Assembly (NCBI GenBank): GCA_015501075.1
Contig: JADNYJ010000016.1
Span: 1-64,000, forward strand
Direction: 5' to 3'
DNA length: 64,000 nucleotides
Origin: Gymnopilus junonius
Lineage: Eukaryota; Basidiomycota; Agaricomycetes; Agaricales; Galerinaceae
Shown in pieces: positions 56,914-64,000 of this stretch (positions are counted from its first letter, which is position 1; each line of letters begins with the position of its first letter). The position numbers and the translations under genes are program-made. Below the pieces are notes generated by a model. That model saw only the letters and a program-made list of their open reading frames with translations. It was not told the origin of the DNA and did no database searches.

Positions 56914-57770
56914 TTGTGGCCCCAGTTTTATGTACATGTTAAAGTACCAGTGCAATTGATGGAGGCATGTGACCTCGGTTTCATCTTCATCGAACTGTTC
57001 AACATTTGTCATTCAATGTTCAATGTTCAGCTGTTTGTCTCTATGCCTGGCTTAATTATACCCCACTCAGATGCCCCTACTTGCACCTCTCCAATTTCTG
57101 GTGCGTCATCACCAATCCGAGGAGGACTGAATGGATATGCCTCAAATCATGGTCTCTATGTCGGTACATGTCCAGTAAGATATCATCCACCAGTGCATCT
57201 TTTGTACTCAATCTTTCAGAGTTCTAGTCCGAACTTTCATGGGCCATATTTCTATGATGCATATGAACAGTGGTGTGCCTCTCAATTCAACAAATACCCT
57301 CCTATGTCACTGGCTCAGTTCAAGGTATACCATTGTCTTGTTATATTTTTACAATGTTTGACCATTTCTAGGCCACATTCTTGCAGTTACAGGATATCCA
57401 GAGCGCAAATCTTGCACTGCTTTCGAGTACTCCCACCCCCATCAAATATAAGGCCAAAAAAAGGACGAACACTCGTAAATTAACAAAAATAGACTGGCTC
57501 AAGGCTGATCTCCGGTTAAAACTCAAGTTAGCCAAGGAAAAAGAGACATTGAGAAAGAAGTGGGGTATTCCACACCACCGGCCTGACTTTCCTTGTAAAA
57601 TGGCAGATCATTTGGCACTCGAACTCATGCTTCTGGATAAAATGCGTCACCGTCTCAGGACGCAGCATCGCCATTGGAAGGAGATCTCAACCAGGGTGGG
57701 AGATATTTCCTGATACATAATATGTGGCAGTTGCAGGAATTTCTGAATGCCAAGGTGAGTCGTCAATGGA
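56914..57770 (+). CDS. Unknown spliced gene upstream of transposase C
   Basis: Exon 56914-57324 (ISGASSPIRGGLNGYASNHG, FQSSSPNFHGPYFYDAYEQW, SQFNKYPPMSLAQFK), then a GTATAC...TTTCTAG intron. The second exon runs 57373 to about 57692 and is strongly basic (KYKAKKRTNTRKLTKIDWLK, LRLKLKLAKEKETLRKKWGI, DKMRHRLRTQHRHWKEI). It has the same position and orientation relative to its transposase as the accessory genes of E1 and X. It also ends in a basic helical segment, but exon 1 does not look alike. It may be a diverged relative or a replacement. An upstream Ser/Pro-rich frame at 56512-56805 may be another exon. Confidence 0.4.
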
Positions 57771-57908
57771 TGTGGCAGTGACTGATATTGTCTAATTTAG
57801 TCTTAAGGATTATTCAGCTTGACCTTTAATGTCTATATCTATTCATGCTCTTCCTGTCAATACAATATATTCATCTTCCCCATCTTCCTCATCTCTCGTC
57901 TGCGCAAA

Positions 57909-60900
57909 ATGAGTATTCTCTGTGAAGCAAAATGTCGTCGTTGGTTTACAAGCATCGGTTCCATGAATTCGCACCTTAGTACTTCAAGAAGTTGTGCCTG
58001 GTATGCAAAGGGGAAGCTGAGAGATCTGGGGCTCGATGATGACGATGACACCAATCCATTACCACCACCACCACCACCAGAGCTAGAGGACGACAATTGG
58101 AGAGACTACGATCCTCAGCAAGATCCTGATATTGACATGGAATTTGGACCCTATGAAGACGAATATGATTTTCTTCCTCCTGTTGCAGGACCAGGACCAC
58201 AGACGGCAGAAAATCAAATCCTCCATGGAGCGGCTAATACAAGGGCTTCAGCTCTTGATATGGATGATGACAAACTTTTTATCCAAATTGACGAAACTGC
58301 TGGTAGGATTTATCGGCGTGATCCTCCTCCAAGGCACCTTCAAGTTGACAAGGATGGTGATAACCTCATGGATAATGATGGTGAACCCAATCCCTTCTTC
58401 CCATTTACTTCAGAATTGGACTGGCGAGTAGCCCAATGGGCTGTAAAAGACGGACCTGGACATAATGCCTTCAATCGACTGCTAGATATTCCAGGGGTAA
58501 GCAAATATAGAGTATTGTCTTCTATACTTTCTGATTTTATTCAGGTCATTGAAAAGCTCGGGCTTTCCTATCATAATATACGAGGACTTCACCAGAAACT
58601 GGATTCAATTCCTGAGAAGGCTGGCAATTGGAAATCTGTCAAGCTGAGTTTTGACTCGAATGAGAGGCCAAATGAATCTTTCACCCTTCGATATCATGAT
58701 CCTATCGAAGCAGTCAGAAGCCTTTGGAAGGACCCTCAGCTTTCTCCGGAGATGGTGTTTGCTGGTCAAAAGGTTTTTTCTGACAAGACACTGAACAATC
58801 GAATTTTTACTGAAATGAATATGGGAAAGTGGTGGCACATTCTTCAGGTATCGGTTCCACCAACTGGCACATTACGTATTCTAACAACCCATCCCAGTCT
58901 CATCTTCCTCCGGTGCTACTCTGGCTCCAATCATTATCGCGACTGACAAAACCCAACTTACTCAATTTTCTGGCAACAAGGCAGCGTATCCCGTTTATCT
59001 TACCATTGGAAATATCCCCAAGGCTACTCGAAGAAAACCTTCAAAACATGCGTGCATTCTCATCGCTTATCTTTCAGTTGAGAAGATGGATCGTTCCAGG
59101 ATGAATGACCAGCAACATCGTTCTCTTGTGCAGCGATTGTTCCACGAATCAATGCATATCATCCTGAAGCCTTTCATCAAAGCTGGCACTGATGGCGTTG
59201 AAATGACCAGTTCTGACGGTTCTGTTCGACGTGTTCATCCTATTCTTACATGTTATGTTGCCGACTACCCTGAACAATGCCTGGTTGCTTGCACAAAGTA
59301 CGGCACATGCGTTAAATGCAAGGCTCCCGCCAATGACCTTCAAAACCTGATACTGGCAGAAAAACGAACTCAGACATGGACCGAACAAATTATGAAGGAG
59401 GCGAAGCAGCAGGCAGATAACAAGCCGCAAAAATTTCACTCATACTGCATGTCACATGATGTTGCAGGCAGTGTATACCAGCCCTTCTGGGACGGTTTTC
59501 CACTCTGTGACATTCATCATTCAATAACACCTGATGTTTTGCACCAACTTTACCAAGGAGTTTTCAAGCATCTGGTCCATTGGTGCCAAAAAATTCTTTC
59601 TCCTCAGGAACTGGACCAGCGCATTCGGGCACTTCCTCCTGCCTATGGCCTCCGACACTTCAAAAATGGCATATTTGCCATGTCTCAAATATCTGGGACG
59701 GAAAGAAAAAATATGGCGAAAATCCTCCTTGGCTGCCTTATTGGTCGTATGCCCTCACAGGGAATAGCAGCCATCACGGCACTCTTGGATTTCATTCAGC
59801 TTGCTCAGTATACTGCCCATGATTCCACTACTCTTGGGTATCTGAAAGGTGCCCTGGATCGGTTTCATGCAAATCGAGACTATTTCATCCAAACCGGTGT
59901 TCAGGACAACTTCAATATTCCGAAGTTCCATTCTCTTCTCCACTACATTGAGGCTATTGAACTATTTGGAACCACTGATAATTACAACACAGAAATGTTT
60001 GAACGCCTCCATATTGATTTTGCAAAGAATGGATGGAGAGCATCAAATCAGCGGGACGAATTCCCCCAGATGATATGTTGGCTTTCAAGGCAAGAAAAAA
60101 TCACCAGCTTTGAATTCTACCAGAAGAATCTACAACAGTCCCATGTGAACGTCAACTCTGAAACTATTCTACAGCCAACACCAGTGAAAAAGAAACCGCA
60201 AATTTCAATACCAAAACACCCCAGCCACCCAAGGCGTCAGCTGTCATTAATAGAAGAACAGAACAATGCACCCGATTTTTCATACTACCTCAAAGCCTTT
60301 CTGAACGTACTAACCCCTGATAACTTGAAGGTTCCCCAGAGAAACCTGGACACAGCTGTACTTCCTTTCAAATATGTCAACGCCTACAACTCATTCCGAT
60401 TCCATCCCCAGAGCATACACGATGACCAAGAAGAGAATGACCTTGTCAGAGCCCTTCCCCGTATGGCCCAGAATCCACATGGGAGATTTGATACAATTAT
60501 AGCCATTATTAATGATGCAGCAGAATCGACGGGTCTGGCCGGTAAGCAATATAACTTTTATAACTTGAAGGCTGAGGCGCTAATTATTGCTACAAAGGCA
60601 CAAGAGTTGGACATGTCCGTGTTATTTTTACTCTTCCCAAACAGGTCAACTCGAGTTATGGAATTCGACCTCGACCAACAAACTGGCCAAAGGAACCTTT
60701 GGTTTATATTGAATGGTACTCAAGGTTGGAGAAAGCAGCAAACGAGAAGCACGGCTTGATGTATCGTATCAAAAAGGTCCTCTCAACATCCATGACAACA
60801 AACTCAACCAGAGTACAAGGTGCCATTCTTCCCTTATCCCATATTCGCCAAAGCTGCATGTTATTCCCTGTTTTTCCTGATTGAATCCCAACAAGTTGGA

Positions 60901-60983
60901 CTCCAAATACTGTTCTTGATCATGCCTCCTCATTTTTCATTAATAATTGGCTTAGTAAATACAGTTATCAGACAATCTGGTAG
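57909..60983 (+). pseudogene. Plavaka-type transposase C (element Y), nearly intact
   Basis: Start MSILCEAKCRRWFTSIGSMN at 57909, a C2H2-like finger (C-x3-C...H...C). Then an acidic linker, FTSELDWRVAQWAVKDGPGH, EKLGLSYHNIRGL, DPIEAVRSLW and KWWHILQ at 58848. An intron of about 50 bases follows. IIIATDKTQLTQ, SITPDVLHQLYQGVFKHLVH, AIELFGTTDNYNTEMFERLH and PLSHIRQSCMLFPVF come next, with a second intron from 60541. Two lesions are visible: one base appears to be missing near 58914 in the SHLPP-GATLAP segment, and TGA at 60882 precedes an in-frame stretch ending NNWLSKYSYQTIW and TAG at 60983, the ancestral end. Otherwise complete, it is the best source for the family. Confidence 0.85.
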
Positions 60984-61248
60984 ACACATAAACACTATAT
61001 TAGAATTTATTGTCCAAAGATGTCAGGAGGGCCATGAAGAATCTTAATATTTCCAAAGACATTTAAAATCCTCTCAGATAAATGTAACAAACACAGAGAC
61101 ACTCATGGCCCTCTTAGAGAAATTTAACAATTTCAAAGACCCCAGAGATCTGCAAGGAATTCTCAGCTTTTCCAAAGACACCCAGAGATGTCTTAGAGCA
61201 GCCCAGGTTGCTAAATATGCTTTTGGAAAGTAGGAATTACCTGAGCTG
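60984..61248. repeat. Subterminal region of Y, transposase side
   Basis: No gene. TTTCCAAAGACA occurs at 61050 and again near 61169, with TCTCAGA/TCTTAGA and GCAGCCCAGG/GAGCTGCTCTGGG words. The pattern is comparable to the opposite subterminal region at 41460-42060. Confidence 0.5.
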
Positions 61249-61276
61249 CTCTGGGACCAAAGGCCTTTTCCTGATG
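61249..61276. repeat. Right terminal inverted repeat of Y
   Basis: Ends TTTTCCTGATG. In reverse complement it reads CATCAGGAAAAGG then GGTCCCAGAG, the partner of 41424-41452. Confidence 0.8.
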
Positions 61277-61279
61277 TAG

Positions 61280-62470
61280 GAGGAGCCATCATGTGGTCAT
61301 AGCCAAAATGTCACTGTGAAGGATGTGCAGATAGCAGAGGCACCAGCGAGGGAATCCACGGATGCAGTAGAAAGTGTGCATAAGGATGCGTGGTCAACAT
61401 TAACACCTGGAATCTGTGATGTATAGCTTTGTTAGACATGTTCACTTAGGGAAAAAAAAAGGGGGCAAACTTGAATGCCATAACAATCATCATTGTGATC
61501 GAGTTTGTGACGTACCTCAGATGGTGGAGGGAGGTTTCGGGAGGGGATCCAGTCTGGCCATTGTTGTTGTAGCTGCATTCTTGTCATTGTAGTGAATGCA
61601 CAGTTGGTTCGACATGGTTTGGTGCACTGATCCAGGAGAAAGGGCACCGTTTGCCTTGGTGGAAATTCTCCATCTCGCGTTTGCAAGAGAGGGAGGTAAC
61701 AATGCAGCGGCAGTGGTGGGAGGTAGGAAACAAGTCAAACAAGTTGAGGTGCACCTGTGGGTGGAGGCCATTAGTGATGAAAAAACAAAGAAAAGATAGC
61801 GGAACAACTTCACGATGGTAAGTCATGAACTCATTGTGCTACATACCTTTATGAGCCTCCCACTACATGGGTCTCTCCTATTACTTGCTATTGCCCACCA
61901 TCATGTTCTGCCTGTAATGCATCCTGTAAGCAGTGGTGGAAGTAGGTATCATGGTATGAATCGCATACAATGATATTCTCCTGCAAAAGAGGTTAGTAAC
62001 ATTTCATATGCAGTTGACATACCTTGCTTACCTGGTGGTGAGCATCTGGAGCTCATCGCGTCTGTGGTAGAAGAGAAAGATGGTGGGGGAGAGTGAACAT
62101 GTTTGAACGTCAATCAAGATCATTCATCACACATCAGAAAGCAGAGTTTGAAATTGAGCATGACCTGCCATGAACTGCTTTCTGCATAGGGGTTTGCAAG
62201 GGAATGGAACCTGGTCTCATACCAGCTTACCTGGGCAGGATTCGTGCACCTGTGACAACCACTAACATTGGGTGGAGTTAGTCTAAACGAACAATGGATG
62301 TTGGCTCTTGATGGCAAGAGAGGTTGGCACTTGAAGAAGAAAAGACAAACAAAGGTCAGTACAGGTGGTGAAAAAGAAAAAAGCTGCAGTCATGTACCTA
62401 GAACCTTGCCTGAGCAAGGGGCAATGTAACGTGGAGAGATGAAGAGGTGGTGGGACATAGAAAGGATTGA
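61280..62470. other. Stretch without a supportable gene
   Basis: Overlapping short frames on both strands between 61432 and 61826 and near 62283-62543. None carries a motif I recognise. Confidence 0.35.
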
Positions 62471-62479
62471 TGGCCTGAG

Positions 62480-62800
62480 TTGACCAAATCCAGCAATTGA
62501 CCTCATCTAGATGAGGTCTCATACATAAGCAAGGAATGCACATGGTTGGTGTTACCTAATCGAGTAATTGACCTCATCTAGATGAGGTCTCACATGTAAG
62601 CACAAAAGCACATGATACGCTTTGCCCAATCCAGCAATTGACCTCATCTAGATGAGGTCTCATATGTAAGCAAGGATTGCACATGAGAGGCCTCCCTAAA
62701 TGCAGTAATTGACCTTGTCTAGACAATGTAAGGAAAACCTATGCCTAATTGGGTATTTGAACTCATCTAGACAAGATGTTATATGTAAGCTGAACTTATG
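62480..62800. repeat. Minisatellite of about 70 bases with a perfect 20-base palindrome
   Basis: GACCTCATCTAGATGAGGTC, a perfect palindrome, occurs at 62499, 62570 and 62640. Degenerate copies follow at 62711 and about 62759. Flanks repeat too: CAATTGACC before and TCATATGTAAGC after. Spacing is 70-71 bases for the first four. Confidence 0.9.
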
Positions 62801-63036
62801 ACAAATTGAACCTCATTTGGCTGAGATTCAGAGGCCATCAACTTAATACTTAATGTCAGGCCATCAACTTAAATTGAACAAATTTCATGAAACCAGCATG
62901 ATCTATTACATGGAATACAACCCAGTGCATCCAGTTAAGACACAATACACAAACACTGCAAGCAGCACTGTATGAAAATCGATATAAGAGTATTTACCAA
63001 AGGACTTGGGGCAAATTTTGATCAGAGTATATTCAT

Positions 63037-63907
63037 CTACTTGCCATCATTGCCAGTCATGCCGAGGTAAATAATGAACATAATATTGAAGGAGGCGCAA
63101 ACACCATCATTCTGCATGTGGAAAACATTGAAAGTGAATCCCATGGAAACAATGGCATATGGTGGAAGGTCTTTCTTCCCACCACAATAAAGAGGAAGAG
63201 ACTGCAGATTGTCAAAGTCCTTCTCTTTAAAGTTGAATCGTCCACCACGACCATCATATATAGGAACTACAGTATGTGTATGAGTAGATAAAACAGGGAG
63301 TGACATATTAACACACCATTGTCATCGAAGTTCAATGTCACCAGGAAAGAAGAGGGTCTCGACAAAGATGTAGTAGATTTCTGAAATAAGCCTGGTTTTT
63401 TAGGACTGGAAGAGCCAGCTGTAAAATAAAAGTCAGGGGATTTCACAGAGAAAGGTATTAGATTTACCTCGGGATCCATTTCCATGCCCAGCACCTTGTT
63501 TCATGGTGGCAAAAAGAAGAGATGATCCATAGAAATGGCAGCATGCTTCATCAAAGTTGGCCACCATCCCAAAAAAGCCAGCAAAATGATTGAAGTTCTC
63601 CTCAAAGATGAAGAGCATCAACTTCTTAGTTAGATAACCTTCTCCAGTTCCGTGCAAGGCACCAGATACAAGATTGCATTTGTTGATGGCACCAGTGAGA
63701 ATAAAAACAGTGTTGGAATTGCCTGGTTTGTGGACAATGTGTGTTTTGTTAATAGAAAACATTTCAGGGTCTGCAGAGATGGGATTGGCATAGATGCCAT
63801 GTGAGACAAATTTCTGGGATTGATGCAAGACCCTAAACACAATGATGAGTTTGAAAGAAAAGGAAGGACAATAGGTAATCATACCTTGCACTCTCATCAT
63901 CATCCAT
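63037..63907 (-). CDS. Spliced fungal gene of unknown function
   Basis: Start MDDDESAR at 63907, with a GTATGA donor directly after it. Exon 2 (63834 to about 63470) reads VLHQSQKFVSHGIYANPISA, TVFILTGAINKCNLVSGALH, EENFNHFAGFFGMVANFDEA. Exon 3 (about 63420-63318) has TSLSRPSSFLVTLNFDDN. Exon 4 (63266-63037) has VPIYDGRGGRFNFKEKDFDN, LPPYAIVSMGFTFNVF and ends MTGNDGK. The VPIYDGR...F...DF-NLQSLP pattern followed by a short beta-rich tail is, as I recall, common in hypothetical mushroom proteins. Their function is unknown. The frame is intact in all exons, so the gene appears functional. It lies outside the transposons. Confidence 0.6.
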
Positions 63908-64000
63908 TGCCTGCAATGTGGGAGCAAAGGTCAACAGTTGCTGATTTTGGATGCCATTGTATTGCATGTCTCTTTCCAAATGGAAAAATGGTAAAAGGAG

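Larger units (their letters stand above)
41424..61276. mobile_element. Giant Plavaka-type transposon Y, 19.9 kb
   Basis: The left end at 41424 begins CATCAGGAAAA and reaches GGTCCCAGAG within 29 bases. The right end at 61276, read on the minus strand, begins CATCAGGAAAA and reaches GGTCCCAGAG in 28. About 25 of 28 positions agree with one gap. TA flanks both ends (41422-41423 and 61277-61278), a possible 2-base target duplication. Gene order from the left: DUF6532-like (-), TET/JBP-like (-), BRR2 fragments (-), unknown gene (+), nuclease-kinase gene (-), a long gene-poor part, an unknown gene (+) and transposase C (+). This is the mirror image of X. Confidence 0.7.

Overview
The window is nuclear DNA of a filamentous basidiomycete, most likely an Agaricomycete (mushroom-forming fungus). 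The evidence is many short GT-AG introns of about 50-60 bases, four Plavaka-type transposase copies, and protein families that I associate with Agaricomycetes (DUF6532-like, DUF6698-like, restriction-nuclease-fold/kinase fusions). It is a transposon-rich region. Most genes are spliced, decayed or both, so single open frames rarely give whole proteins.

The main structure is a pair of very large DNA transposons lying in opposite orientation. Element X spans about 20755-39215 and element Y about 41424-61276. Both begin and end with the inverted motif CATCAGGAAAA. The bases inside that motif match between the two ends of the same element: CACTTT...ACCC in X and GGTCCCAGAG in Y. Each element has a zinc-finger Plavaka transposase reading towards one end. 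At the other end each has a two-gene cassette: a protein with a TET/JBP-like 2-oxoglutarate/Fe(II) dioxygenase domain, followed by a DUF6532-like protein. Y is therefore laid out as the mirror image of X. A third, partial element (E1, from 3334) has an X-type terminus, a deleted Plavaka copy and two small genes also found in X, but I see no right end.

In both complete elements, host-derived RNA-processing gene fragments lie beside the dioxygenase gene. X carries pieces of the U2 snRNP protein SF3B1 and of the 60S export adaptor NMD3. Y carries two pieces of the U5 helicase BRR2 in swapped order. Y also carries a PD-(D/E)XK-like plus protein-kinase gene (Crinkler-effector-like architecture) and an unknown gene. 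The dioxygenase copies each have a lesion in the catalytic core: a frameshift in X and a lost 2-oxoglutarate-binding arginine in Y. The transposase copies are also damaged.

Layout: 1-3333, remnants of an unrecognised gene; 3334-about 8600, element E1; 8798-10029, an unknown spliced gene; 10020-12360, a Ty3/gypsy gag-protease remnant and a PHD-finger remnant; 13000-16561, a DUF6698-like gene and another unknown gene; 16715-20750, a fourth, different Plavaka-type transposase; 20755-39215, element X; 39216-41423, the strip between elements with one unknown gene; 41424-61276, element Y; 61277-64000, a palindrome-bearing minisatellite and an unknown fungal gene. I saw no rRNA, tRNA or CRISPR.
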